A stretch of 64,000 nucleotides of DNA from NCBI GenBank assembly GCA_905182985.1, contig CAJJDN010000028.1, forward strand, positions 413,857-477,856, written 5' to 3'. Below, piece after piece: positions 25,554 through 35,919 of this stretch; the stretch's first letter is position 1, and each line of letters starts with the position of its first letter. Both the position numbers and the translations under genes were made by a program. The notes under the pieces were generated by a model. The model had not been told where the DNA came from, searched no databases, and was given only the letters and a program-made list of their open reading frames with translations. This DNA comes from Paramecium sonneborni (lineage: Eukaryota > Ciliophora > Oligohymenophorea > Peniculida > Parameciidae).

Positions 25554-26385
25554 TTTCTTAAATTTTATTTATTTTCATCTTCATCAATTTCAAATATTGC
25601 ATATTATAATCTAATTAAAATTTGGAAGAATTTTTATTTTAAATACTTGAAAATCAAAAGAAAGACTATTTTTTAAAAGAAAATTCATTTCTTTTGAACC
25701 ATAATAAAATGGAATTAGATTATATTCAGGAATTTTAAAAATAGAAAAATATATTTATTTATTATGTTTTGAATTGTATAATTTTCTTAAGAGATCAAGG
25801 AATGAATTGAATATAACTTTAAATTAGAGAACAATTGAAATTCAATAAGGCTTCTTGAAAAGAGTTTTTAATTTTATTTTAGTTAAATTTTCTATTTGTT
25901 GCATCTTTTGCTTTAATTAAAACAAGCGATAATTGAGAATAGATATTAATTTATAATACTTGATTCTTAATTGTTTATTTTTTATCCAAAGACCTCAATC
26001 TAGATCTTTTTATTAATTCAGCATTATTTAGCAATATTTTATTTAATAGCTTTATAAAGCTAACTTCTACAATAATTGAAATATAAGATGATTAATTTAA
26101 GATAGTATTTTTAATACACAGTTATTCATTTTAATTAGATTATATATAATGATAATTAATTTTTATAATTCTGATTGTGAAGTTTTCATTTATTAAAAAG
26201 CGTTATTGATGCAAAATTCATATCGAAGAAATTATTATACAAAATGAATAATTAAGATAAAAATAATATTTTTCGAGGATTGCATAGATTGCACCTTGAA
26301 AAACATTTTTATCTAAAAAATATTTTAAAATTTTGTATAGGAGGAAATTAAATGTAAAATAATAATAAATCAATATGTTTAGAAC
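25554..26385. other. A+T-rich region, no recognised gene
   Basis: No frame on either strand holds together with plausible introns and no motif was recognised. Together with 21.7-23.1 kb and 26.9-27.3 kb this is one of the gene-poor parts of the window. Confidence 0.45.
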
Positions 26386-26864
26386 TCATTTATTACATTT
26401 GTTTTGTTCTTCCTTTAATCGTTGATGATAATTATACTTCCTAATACTTTTTTTTTTTATTTATATATCAACGAAAAAATTATCATTACCTTTTCTCAAC
26501 TTCTTGAAGCCACATGTTTTATTTTAGTTTATTATGCTGGATATAGCAGTAGGAATTGGTCTTTTAGCATTTTTGTAATAATGTATCAAAGACTTTGCAC
26601 TTGAGTAATTCATTCCTAATGATTTGGCAACCTAAATATAGAATATTAGGTTATTACTTGTTTTATTCGTTTTCCTTAAGAAAAGACCATCTAAAACAAT
26701 AAAATTTGTGTTTTTAATGGAATTTTATGGTAACGTTTAGCATCAGCATTGGCTGTTTAACTACCTCTTTGTTTTCGTAATTCAACTTTAAACTCTGATG
26801 ATTCTGATTAACTCTCTTGGCTTCTATCAGATGAAAGTAATTCAGCAAAGGAAGTTTTACTCAT
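26386..26864 (-). CDS. small helix-turn-helix protein
   Basis: 150 codons with one 26-nt intron (26632-26657). After an acidic Ser-rich N-terminus the sequence KTQILLFQMVFSQGKRIKQ, spliced to VAKSLGMNYSSAKSLIHYY, forms a homeodomain-like helix-turn-helix (about residues 48-86). The layout I-K-x-V-A-x-x-L-G-x-x-Y-S-x-A-K resembles transposase/CENP-B-type HTHs, which are often found as small stand-alone proteins in ciliates. The C-terminus is Lys/Asn-rich and basic. It is probably a DNA-binding protein; whether it is a domesticated transposase HTH is inference. No catalytic transposase domain is present. Confidence 0.7.
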
Positions 26865-27276
26865 TTGAATATATTTACTATAATTTATTTATAATGATGT
26901 CTAATTCTCACAGTCCTTAATAATGGTTGAATATTAATTATATATTAAAAACAAAAAATGATCCAGTTTTTTTATGTAATTATAAATTACAAAAGCTATT
27001 TAAATAAAGATATCAATTTTTAATTCCACATTTTTATAAGATTGATTAACAATAATTTTTTAACCCTTTTCAACATTGTACTTAAAATAACTATAAATTT
27101 TGTTAATTTTAAAAAAATACTATCTCTTTGGAATAAATTTTGTCTCTAATCAAATCTAACTCATCTAAATTTCTTATTCCATTTTAATTCTATTAAACCC
27201 TTTTTTATGGAATAATCTATTACTGGCTCCTTCAAATATTTAGTTGCTACATTGTAAATAATATTACTAAGAAAGA
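26865..27276. other. A+T-rich spacer with possible coding relics
   Basis: Short minus-strand stretches read as protein-like (for example KYLKEPVIDYSIKKGLIELK near 27220) but are interrupted and lack a start. Nothing firm can be called. Confidence 0.35.
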
Positions 27277-28642
27277 TCATAAACTGAAGATTTTGAAATC
27301 AAATTTAAAAGATAATTTATATAGTTCCAAATAAATTTAAACTCTTGCTAAATGCTCTAAATTTTAAACTTTTTTTTAAGAATAAAACTACAAATTAAAG
27401 ATTAATTAGAAATTTTATTATCCATCTAAATCTATAAAATCTGATTTAAAAAATATAAATAATTCCAAAACTAAAAGAATTCTAATAATTTAACAGAAGT
27501 TTATAATGTATACAAATAAAAAATTATAAGTTTTCGAGACAATTGATTAGTCAATACAATAATAGTACTGATTAAACTTTATAGAAAACCAAATAGGGAG
27601 ATTAAGGTTAATTTAAGGTAAGGATGTCATAAAGATTGGATAATTTTAAGATTAAAGAGAAAAAAAATATTCGAAAGAATTTATTCGATATTTTTTCGAA
27701 ATGAAAGTACAATATTATCTTACAGATAATATTGATGATAATAATTTCAACTAGATATTATGATATTTCAATCTTTCTTTCCTTTAATAGAATTCCATAA
27801 GTTAGTAACATTTGATCTAATTTAATTCCAATTTTTATGTATATTTTAAACACTTTCTTAAAAATTTTAGGCTTTATTTTGATATTCTTCCTAAGAATTA
27901 TCTTTATTTCATTACAAATTTTTCTCTTTAATATTATTCATATTCTTTTTATCTTAAATAGTCTTCATAGGCCTCTCTTTCCTTTTCATTATAAAATTAT
28001 TTTTTTCTCTTTTCTTATTCATAATATTATTATCTAGCTTAGTATTCACGTTGTTTCCTCAACAAAGCTTCCTAAGCAAATTAATTCAAGATTTCTTCCT
28101 TTTTTCTCATTTCTTCATCATCATTATATCTGGATCCATTTTCTTAATATTATTATTATTGTTATTATTATTGTTAATAGTAAAAATTAGATGATGCTTA
28201 TTTAAAGGCTTATTCATAAGCTGTTCTTGTATTCCATTTTTAACTTTATTAATGTTTTAATTTACTTATAATTTGAATTAGTACGATAAGATTATTATTA
28301 TTGATTAGCATAATTTCTACGAGGATCTTAATAATACTCGGAATTTTAAGAGTATTATTAATTTGCTCCAAGATTTCTCATATTATCATAATCTTTTTTT
28401 GTAATTTCATTAGAAAGTATCTATTGAAGTATTCAAAATATTTAAACTTCATAAGCATCATTAACTTCTTTAAACCTTTCTTCTCTTCCTTGATTAAGAT
28501 CTGGATGAAATTTCTTTGCCAAAGCATAATAAGCCTTCTTGATTATATTTTAATCATTTGTTTAAGTAATATTGAGTATAGCATAATAATCTTTAAGGTG
28601 ATTGAATTTAGCAATAGCAAAGATGCATTTATGACAATTCAT
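27277..28642 (-). CDS. J-domain (DnaJ/Hsp40) co-chaperone
   Basis: The start at 28642 gives [16 protein letters not shown] and then a J domain: [28 protein letters not shown] with the essential [14 protein letters not shown], and after a 27-nt intron (28421-28447) [15 protein letters not shown] second 22-nt intron (28244-28265) leads into a Gln/Tyr/Glu/Lys-rich helical region. The J domain would stimulate an Hsp70, and the N-terminus could be an organelle-targeting sequence. The frame stays open to TGA 27277 (438 codons). Below about 27840 the composition becomes A+T-rich and hydrophobic, so the true C-terminus probably lies earlier. The 5' half is repeated at 29053-29752 by the duplication. 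Confidence 0.75.
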
Positions 28643-29051
28643 TATTAAGAAAATATAAAAACAATTAAATTAACTATAGTTAATTAAGCAATTACTTTAA
28701 GAAACTTTCAGAATAATAAGGCATCAACAATTTTTTATATTTTTGGGTGTGTCTACATATTATAAACTCATTTATTTTTAATTTGAGTTTCTTGTTATTT
28801 AAGTGCGTCTTGGATATCCATAATATTTGTTTCAACTACAATGCCTGCAACCATTATTTCATCAATTAAAGCATTCATTTTATCTGGATGATATAGGATA
28901 TCAAAGTTCACATGCATTATCAAAGATTTTATCCATTAAATCAACAATATTTTATATCAAATCAAGAACACCTAATTCAGATTCATCTTCATCGATTATT
29001 GCAATAAAATACAAAGTTCCAAAAAATCTCATTACTATTTTACATTTTTTA
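27943..29051. repeat. copy 1 of a 1109-bp direct duplication flanking a single N
   Basis: Bases 27943-29051 recur at 29053-30161 with an offset of 1110 and no differences that I could see. The copies are joined by one N at 29052. The copy holds the J-protein 5' half and the AP-3 sigma 3' half. Identity to the base and the single N suggest two overlapping contig ends left unmerged, not a true tandem duplication. Confidence 0.9.
28768..29051 (-). pseudogene. truncated AP-3 sigma copy (3' part only)
   Basis: This is the 3' part of the gene described at 29878-30356, cut off at the N (29052), so it lacks the first ~67 codons. It carries the same extra base at the CTT-TGA site (28901-28906). It most likely exists only because of the assembly duplication. 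Confidence 0.75.
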
Positions 29052-29052
29052 N

Positions 29053-29752
29053 TTCTTTTTATCTTAAATAGTCTTCATAGGCCTCTCTTTCCTTTTCATT
29101 ATAAAATTATTTTTTTCTCTTTTCTTATTCATAATATTATTATCTAGCTTAGTATTCACGTTGTTTCCTCAACAAAGCTTCCTAAGCAAATTAATTCAAG
29201 ATTTCTTCCTTTTTTCTCATTTCTTCATCATCATTATATCTGGATCCATTTTCTTAATATTATTATTATTGTTATTATTATTGTTAATAGTAAAAATTAG
29301 ATGATGCTTATTTAAAGGCTTATTCATAAGCTGTTCTTGTATTCCATTTTTAACTTTATTAATGTTTTAATTTACTTATAATTTGAATTAGTACGATAAG
29401 ATTATTATTATTGATTAGCATAATTTCTACGAGGATCTTAATAATACTCGGAATTTTAAGAGTATTATTAATTTGCTCCAAGATTTCTCATATTATCATA
29501 ATCTTTTTTTGTAATTTCATTAGAAAGTATCTATTGAAGTATTCAAAATATTTAAACTTCATAAGCATCATTAACTTCTTTAAACCTTTCTTCTCTTCCT
29601 TGATTAAGATCTGGATGAAATTTCTTTGCCAAAGCATAATAAGCCTTCTTGATTATATTTTAATCATTTGTTTAAGTAATATTGAGTATAGCATAATAAT
29701 CTTTAAGGTGATTGAATTTAGCAATAGCAAAGATGCATTTATGACAATTCAT
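29053..29752 (-). pseudogene. truncated J-domain protein copy (5' part only)
   Basis: The same J domain as in the gene starting at 28642, with its start at 29752, ending abruptly at the N at 29052 without a stop. It is probably an assembly artefact and not a second gene. Confidence 0.75.
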
Positions 29753-30161
29753 TATTAAGAAAATATAAAAACAATTAAATTAACTATAGTTAATTAAGCA
29801 ATTACTTTAAGAAACTTTCAGAATAATAAGGCATCAACAATTTTTTATATTTTTGGGTGTGTCTACATATTATAAACTCATTTATTTTTAATTTGAGTTT
29901 CTTGTTATTTAAGTGCGTCTTGGATATCCATAATATTTGTTTCAACTACAATGCCTGCAACCATTATTTCATCAATTAAAGCATTCATTTTATCTGGATG
30001 ATATAGGATATCAAAGTTCACATGCATTATCAAAGATTTTATCCATTAAATCAACAATATTTTATATCAAATCAAGAACACCTAATTCAGATTCATCTTC
30101 ATCGATTATTGCAATAAAATACAAAGTTCCAAAAAATCTCATTACTATTTTACATTTTTTA
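29053..30161. repeat. copy 2 of the 1109-bp duplication
   Basis: The same sequence as 27943-29051. This copy continues into unique sequence at 30162, so it gives the full 5' end of the AP-3 sigma gene. Copy 1 continues leftwards into the J-protein 3' end. Confidence 0.9.
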
Positions 30162-30356
30162 TCATAAATTCCATCCAAATCCTTAAAGAAATTGCAACTA
30201 TTTGGACTTAATTTACTAGTCAATAAAATTAACTTTTATTCAATTTATTGTTATCTAGCGACTAATTTTAAAGAGTAAGATACACTCTACTTCATCATAA
30301 AAACGACGAATTCGAATTTTCCCACTATTATTTACGATTAAAAAAACTTTTATCAT
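29878..30356 (-). CDS. AP3S: AP-3 complex sigma adaptin, with an apparent +1 frameshift
   Basis: The small subunit of the AP-3 adaptor, which sorts cargo from Golgi/endosomes to lysosome-related organelles. The start is MIKVFLIVNNSGKIRIRRFY. A 22-nt intron (30262-30283) follows EVEF. Then come FFGTLYFIAIIDEDESELGV and LDLIQNIVDLMDKIF, where SELG-LDLIQ is typical of AP-3 sigma. After DNACEL the frame meets TGA (30011-30013). Skipping one base gives DILYHPDKMNALIDEI and MVAGIVVETN, the expected continuation, ending at TGA 29878 (151 aa). Options are a sequencing error, +1 ribosomal frameshifting at CTT-TGA-T, or a 28-nt GTG...CAG intron that would delete the conserved CELDILYHP. It is shorter than human AP-3 sigma (193 aa) because it lacks the C-terminal tail. 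Confidence 0.85.
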
Positions 30357-31012
30357 CTTATATATAATTAATTATCAAATGTGATTATAATATTTATTTT
30401 CCAATGTTGAGTATTTCTATGTAATTTATTAAAGAGAGTTTAAGTTTTTTGAATTTTCAGTAGGTTGGATTAAGTAGAAGTTAGCAAATGTTACTATAAT
30501 TATGAAAGAAAAAGTTTTATTTTACAAATTTGATTTTTGCTAAAAAGTAGAATATTTTTTTATAGAGTTAGTTGTAAGAAGAGTAGAAGCCAAAAGAATT
30601 TTGATGAAATTATTTAAATAGTAGATTTATATTATTGTTTTTATTTATATTTTTAAAATATTCTATTCATGCTCTGATAAACATATATTTAGGTATTGAA
30701 TTTAGATCAAATAATTTAAATTTAAAAATTCACAATCAAAATAAACATGATAAAAATTTGATTAATAAATGTTGATATATGAACAATTGAGAAATAAGGT
30801 CGTTGAAAATGAAACAATATTGGTGAGTTCTATTATAAAGTACAAAAGTATTATCTAATAAGATAAAATAAAGAATTAGAATAAAGAATGCTTATTTTGA
30901 TTTTGATGTTATCAATATCTAAAAAGAAATGGCATTATCAGAAGTATTTTATTAAATTGAATTGTTATTTTATTGAATAATTATTCTTATATCAAATAAT
31001 TATTTTTTTTTT
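30357..31012. other. divergent intergenic region, possible 5' exon of the protease
   Basis: 656 bp between diverging genes. Between about 30800 and 30960 there are open plus-strand stretches (for example a short KEMALSEVF reading) that could be 5' exons of the Ulp1-like gene, but no chain of introns was convincing. Confidence 0.4.
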
Positions 31013-31967
31013 ATGTTAAAATAAATTGATAATAGAAAAAATGGAGTGACAATTGATAAAGAATTCATTCAAATACTTGAAAACCATTAGTATTTAACCA
31101 GTCCTCATTTGATTTTTTTTTAATAAGTATTTTATAAGTATTTTTCGAATCGAAGAAATGTAAATTCCACAATTATTTTAGGTATTTTTGGTTGATTGTT
31201 ATTTCTTTGCTGAATTTATGCCCAAATTAACAAGCTAATTACCAAGCAATTTAATTGACATTCAAAAATTAAACAAAATCAAATAATAGATAGACGATAA
31301 AAAATTAAACGAGAATTATCTAACTTCTAAATCATTGATTCAAACTAAAGACTAAAAGAATCAATAAATACAACAAAATTCTTCAGTTCCAGAAAACTAA
31401 AAGAAATAATTTTAATTTGAAATCCTTAGCGTTAATTAAGATAAATAAGTTGATGAAGGCATTTTTAAAATGTCTAAATTAGAAAGTCTTCTTTCTAGTT
31501 AATCGTTAAACAAAAATTATTAAAAAGGAGATTCATTAATTAAATATGATTATGCATACTTTCCAATAAACTTAGGAAATTATCATTGGATTAGTGTATT
31601 GGTATATTTTCGAGAAGGCATTATTATATATCAAGATTCCCTAAATGGATATAATGCAGATATAATAGCTGGAGTTGAAAGAATTCTAAAATATAAAAAC
31701 ACATAAAAAATAGATTGGAAAATATAAAAAAATAGTCCTAGACAATTTGGAACATCTGTAAAATGATAGTTAAATTTTTAGGATTGTGGTGTTTTCGCTT
31801 TATATGCTTTATTTTTTCTTTATACAAGAGGTGAATTGATTAAAAGTGATAGTTATTCTTAAACTTTTATAACTAGAGTTAGACAAAATTTCGCCACTTT
31901 AGCAAAAGCAGAATTGATTCAAAATCTTAATGCTGAATAAGTTTTGAATATTGTTAACAAATAATGA
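31013..31967 (+). CDS. Ulp1/SENP-like cysteine protease (C48)
   Basis: 302 codons from ATG 31013 with introns 31160-31181 (22 nt) and 31758-31781 (24 nt). The catalytic triad of the C48 family is visible: His in GNYHWISVLV, Asp in IIIYQDSLNG and Cys in SDCGVFALYALFF; the second intron splits the region just before Asp-Cys-Gly. Upstream, YKYFSNRRNVFLVDCYFFAEF is the substrate-groove part of the fold. An inserted Lys/Gln/Asn-rich linker of about 100 residues separates it from the His motif. Ulp1/SENP enzymes remove SUMO, and related ones remove NEDD8. The N-terminus may be incomplete, because the usual N-terminal motif of the domain is not seen and the upstream sequence has open frames. Confidence 0.82.
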
Positions 31968-32053
31968 CACTATCTAGATTTTTTTTATCTTTTCGATTTA
32001 TATTAATTAAATAAAAATAAAAAAAATAAATTAAAAAATATAGAGAGTAAAAA

Positions 32054-32557
32054 TCAATATTATAGGCTATTGTTATAAGAATCATAACTATCTCTTTCAA
32101 AAAATAATTTGTTACTTTCTGTTATTTAACATCTTGCTTTAAAAATCATAAAATTGTCTTCATCATCTTACTTGATTTTGATTAAATAAACATCTTCTCC
32201 TTTGTCGAAATGATGATCTTATTCAGCAGGTAAATAATCTGAGGCATAATTTACAAAATATAAATTATTTGCATTTTCGGCCTTTATGATATTTAAAAAG
32301 GTTTAGCACTCCTTTTCATTACCTGTGCAATTATAAAAAAGTGTTTAACTATTATATTAATGTTCTGGTATTACTAGATTACTGTATAATGCCAATTATG
32401 TAGAATTTTAAAATTGTTGCTTAGGGGCTAAAAAATCGTATTTTTAATCTGAAATTTAATATAGAGATATTTGTTTTGGTGAAAATTCATAATCATTATT
32501 TACAATTGATAAAATACAAGTGATTGCCAACAAAGATAATAAACCATAATTCATCAT
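32054..32557 (-). CDS. small secreted or luminal protein, unknown
   Basis: 167 intronless codons, starting with tandem ATGs and a signal peptide (MMNYGLLSLLAITCILSIV). The mature part has several N-x-S/T sites (for example NST and NCTG) and Cys residues (FYNCTGNEKECQ, FKARCQ), and no TM helix or KDEL-like tail. It would enter the secretory pathway and be soluble. No family was recognised. It lies 60 bp downstream of the XBP1-like bZIP gene on the same strand. Confidence 0.78.
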
Positions 32558-32616
32558 CTTCTATTTAGTAATAACATTGACTCTTATCAATTCATGATTT
32601 GATTCTGAAGCACAAT

Positions 32617-33072
32617 TCATACATTTATAATTTTAACTAATTAATATTTTTATAATAAATACTTTTATTCTTCCAAAAATTATATTTTTAATCTTTACTG
32701 ATTGTTCTCTTCCATTAATAATTAGATTTATTATTCTTTCTATTATAATAAATTTTAATAGTGTTAATTCTCTAAAATCAACTAATCAAACTATTGTTTT
32801 TTTCTATCTCTTGATTATTATGCAGAATTTCTATTTCTTAATTTTCTTAACTCCTCCTTTGATAGAGTATTACTTGATTCTTAATTTCCTTTTTATTTTT
32901 TTTCGATTCTTTTTTTTAATATTCTTTATTTTCTATCGTTTTTAAACTTTTATTCTAAATCAGTAGATTTGCTATGCTCTGGTGTTTCTGCATTTTCATA
33001 ATACGGAGGGAAAATTAACTCATCCTCATAATCAAAAGGGATATTAAAATCCTCTTAATCAATAAAATTCAT
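32617..33072 (-). CDS. bZIP transcription factor, XBP1/HAC1-like
   Basis: 151 intronless codons. After an acidic N-terminus (NIPFDYEDELIFPPYYEN) and a Lys-rich stretch comes a basic region, ELRKLRNRNSAQQSRDRKKQ (about residues 73-92). It has the invariant N-x7-R spacing and the XBP1-like R-K-L-x-N-R-x-x-A-Q-x-x-R-D-R-K-K pattern. A leucine/Gln zipper follows (LILENQHYQNLL...QIQLLMEENN). XBP1/HAC1 factors drive the unfolded-protein response. No IRE1-type splice stem-loop was recognised. A TGACGTGG element 69 bp upstream of the start is what such factors bind. Identity as bZIP is firm; the XBP1 link rests on the basic region only. Confidence 0.85.
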
Positions 33073-33140
33073 TTATTTATTTTTTAGTTAAACTTATTGT
33101 CTTTACATAAAATTGAATAAGTACTTATATGTCATTTTGC

Positions 33141-33150
33141 TGACGTGGCC
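33141..33150 (+). promoter_or_regulatory. UPRE/CRE-like element TGACGTGGCC
   Basis: TGACGTGG is the core recognised by XBP1/ATF6-type bZIP factors (UPR element). This G+C-rich decamer stands alone in very A+T-rich DNA, 69 bp upstream of the start of the XBP1-like gene. Autoregulation is inferred, not shown. Confidence 0.5.
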
Positions 33151-33521
33151 AGAAATAAACAGAAATTACATACCTTAAATATTAATAATTATCAAATTAA
33201 AAAAGCATCTTCTACCAATCTTAGAATTCAGTTAAATTAACTAAACATATAAATTTGACTTTTTTGATCATTGAATTCTTGATATTAGTTTTAATTCTAT
33301 TAAATGATTGATAAGCTATTAACTAGATAAAATTAGATAATCTTTCTGAAAAAATGATTGAATTAAAAAATTTTTAAGGCTATACTAAAATCCAATAGAG
33401 TTTTGAATTCAGTTTAGAAAAAAATTAATTTTAAATAAAAAAAAGATTTACATTTAAAATTTAAAAGTTTAATTTAAATGTTTTTTTGTTTGCTTAATCG
33501 AGATTCAAATTAAAATAATAG

Positions 33522-33546
33522 CGTGATATTTTAATTAAATATCACG
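33522..33546. terminator. perfect 10-bp hairpin downstream of the membrane-protein gene
   Basis: CGTGATATTT (33522-33531), a 5-nt loop and AAATATCACG (33537-33546). It lies 47 bp beyond the stop of the minus-strand gene ending at 33593, so it would be in that transcript's 3' UTR. Labelled terminator only by position; it could equally be a protein-binding palindrome. Confidence 0.35.
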
Positions 33547-33592
33547 TTAAAGATATAATTTAAATAAAAAGAAAATCAACTCTTTTAAAGTT

Positions 33593-35053
33593 TCAAGGAC
33601 TAAATACATAGGATTTTATTGGATAATTTCGAAAATGTAATTAAATATCTTCTTAAATTTAAACTTGGTGGAGCAACAAACTTTTTAGATTTTTTAAAAA
33701 GAAATTTTAGTCAAATTATTATTCAAATTTTTGGAGGTCGATGTTAGTAATTTTAATTATTATATCACATCCTTTTCTTAACAGAATCATTTGTACTTAT
33801 GAGTGATTTATTCGTTGTAGTGTTGAAACAATTTCAAAAAGTTGCATTATAAATATATTTGCTTAATAATAAAATGTAAAAATTGATGTATTTTAGTCTT
33901 AGGATTTTATTTCAATTGAAATTTTATTAAATATATGAATTTTAAAGACCTTATTGATTTTGTTTATTAATTTATGTAATTCTATTTTCTTAATAATTCT
34001 TTTGTTTAAAAATAGAAGAGATAGGGCTCCCCAATTAAAAAAATTTTAATGGATATATTTTTTATTAGATCTTAGAAATTTAATAAAATTTGATTATTGT
34101 ATTTCTCTATCTTCTGCTTATTGAGATTAAGTATTGACCTCATCTAGAATTAATAAATATTAAATTTATTGAATATCCACATTACATAATTTTAATAAAT
34201 ATTTTCGTTTTTTATATGTGATTTATAGTTTTTCAGAGAGGTGAATTTCTTCTTTAAGTAAATAATCTTCTACTGAAATATTTTAATCTAATTAATAAAT
34301 TCTTAATAATTTTCTTATATTACACCCTTCACAATAATAATTATCATAGCCAGGAAATTATTCAATTTTATTACCTTTCACTAAATTAAATAATAATTTT
34401 TCTTTTTGATAGTTGATTCTAATGTAAGGTTTTTAAATAATAAATGAGGTATTTCTTTCCCAATAATTTTCTTTCAAATTTTAAATAAAATACTTTCTAG
34501 AATTTTTTTCCTTAAAATATATTGTAACCAATATAATAAAACCACTTGTTATACCAATAAAAATTAAAAGATAATCAGCCCTTTATGTATTAATTGTTGT
34601 AATCGTAATACGTAAAATAAAATGAGTTAAAACTTAAATGAAAGCATGACCGAAATTAGAGACAATATATAATACTGCCTACAGTTACATAAAAGTATTT
34701 CCATAAGAATAGAATTCTAAATGGCTAGTTGATGCTGGATCAACATTAAATTCTAAAAAACCTAAAGTTATATTAGCTATCGTAAGAGCCTCTTGTAAAT
34801 ATTAATTTTTTTTCATTATAACAATAAAGATGAATAAAGAAATTAATAAAATGCTAAACGCAACGTTTAAATACCAGGTCTCAATCTCATGATTAAAAAA
34901 ATGAAATCCAATTACAACTAAGTTTGAAATAAATGACAGCACAATTATAAAAATAAAAACGGGTTGTTAGATTTAGCTAGTTTTTTCTAATTAATATTGC
35001 TATTCTAAAATCTCATTCTCAAAAGTTAAGATAAGTTTCTTAATATATTTCAT
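33593..35053 (-). CDS. multi-pass membrane protein with cytosolic domain, unknown
   Basis: An uninterrupted 486-codon frame. The N-terminal ~210 residues contain about six hydrophobic helices (for example VFIFIIVLSFISNLVVIGF, YLNVAFSILLISLFIFIVI and YLLIFIGITSGFIILVTIYF). The remaining ~270 residues are cytosolic and Lys/Asn/Gln-rich, with a CEGC motif near PGYDNYYCEGCNIRK and several predicted helices. The overall layout (six-TM sensor module plus a divergent cytosolic half) recalls ciliate sensor-kinase-like proteins, but no H-box or N-box was seen. I therefore leave the function open. Confidence 0.72.
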
Positions 35054-35249
35054 TAATTAATTAAATTACAAAAATATAGTATCTCATTTATTAATAGTGA
35101 ATATTTTTAACTTCAGGATTGAAAATTAATTTTCTTAAGAATATTTCATAATTAAATCCAGAGAAAAATTGTAATTGATTTTTAATTAAAATATTTCATA
35201 ATCACTAGATTAAACATTAAAATCATTTCTCGAAATTAATAAAATAAAT

Positions 35250-35889
35250 TCACAAAACTTATTAGATAGATTTTAAAAAGTTTGGAATTCTTTACTGAGA
35301 CTCTTCAAGTTATTTACGATATTATATCATCGCAAATTAAACTTGATGATTAAGTTTTAAATTAGCTTTCTACAATTTACCATAGTAATTTTAATATTTT
35401 TAAGCATCATAAATAGTATTTTTTAAGTGAAATGGAGTTTCAGTCTTACAACGATAATATTATTAATAAAGTTTAACATCACCAATTTAATAATCTTTAT
35501 ATTTAGTGTGCGAATTAACTAAACCTTTGAGAGCATTGTTTACTTATTTACGACTTTGAATAAGTTCTTTTTATTTTTATTCATAATCTAATTTTAATTC
35601 TTCAACTTCACATCTCAATTATTCTAGCTTTCTCTTTCTTTCATCTTCAAATTCTTATTTATAAATTTATTTATCTTATGTATAATTAGCAATCTCTTAA
35701 TATGTATTTTTTTCTCTATCAGTTAAACATCTTCCATTAATTATAATAATACCCATCAACTTTAAGTTTTCTCAGGAAAATTCTAGATGTATTAATTCTA
35801 TTTGTTTAAGGTTATGAAATTTAAGCATCACTAACTTTTACTTTTTTAAAGTCTAATGTTAAATAATTTGATCGAGGTTTATTAAACAT
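35250..35889 (-). CDS. coiled-coil protein, 205 aa
   Basis: One 22-nt intron (35731-35752) gives 205 codons. The N-terminus is basic and Ser/Thr-rich. A coiled coil covers about residues 50-120 (FEDERKRKLEQLRCEVEELK, YEQKQKELIQSRKQ), followed by a Tyr/Lys/Gln-rich helical C-terminus. No signal peptide or TM segment is present. A structural or cytoskeletal role is plausible, but no family was recognised. Its start lies 30 bp beyond the stop of the EF-hand protein gene on the same strand. Confidence 0.72.
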
Positions 35890-35919
35890 TATTTAATTAT
35901 AAAATAAAAAATTGAATAA

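Larger units (their letters stand above)
33073..33592. other. promoter/spacer region upstream of the bZIP gene
   Basis: 520 bp between two minus-strand genes: the bZIP promoter on the left and the 3' end of a membrane protein gene on the right. It contains the TGACGTGGCC element at 33141 and the hairpin at 33522. Otherwise it is A+T-rich and empty. Confidence 0.5.

Noticed and set aside
26422..26604. Plus-strand frame of 60 residues
   Set aside because: Antisense to the HTH gene (26386-26864), whose spliced product has a recognisable helix-turn-helix.
27837..30167. Hydrophobic plus-strand frames at 27837, 28301, 28827 and their repeats
   Set aside because: They lie opposite the J-domain and AP-3 sigma coding sequence and exist twice only because of the duplication.
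32761..32830. Frameshift or intron in the XBP1-like bZIP between basic region and zipper
   Set aside because: It came from miscounting an A run; with seven A residues the frame runs through without change.
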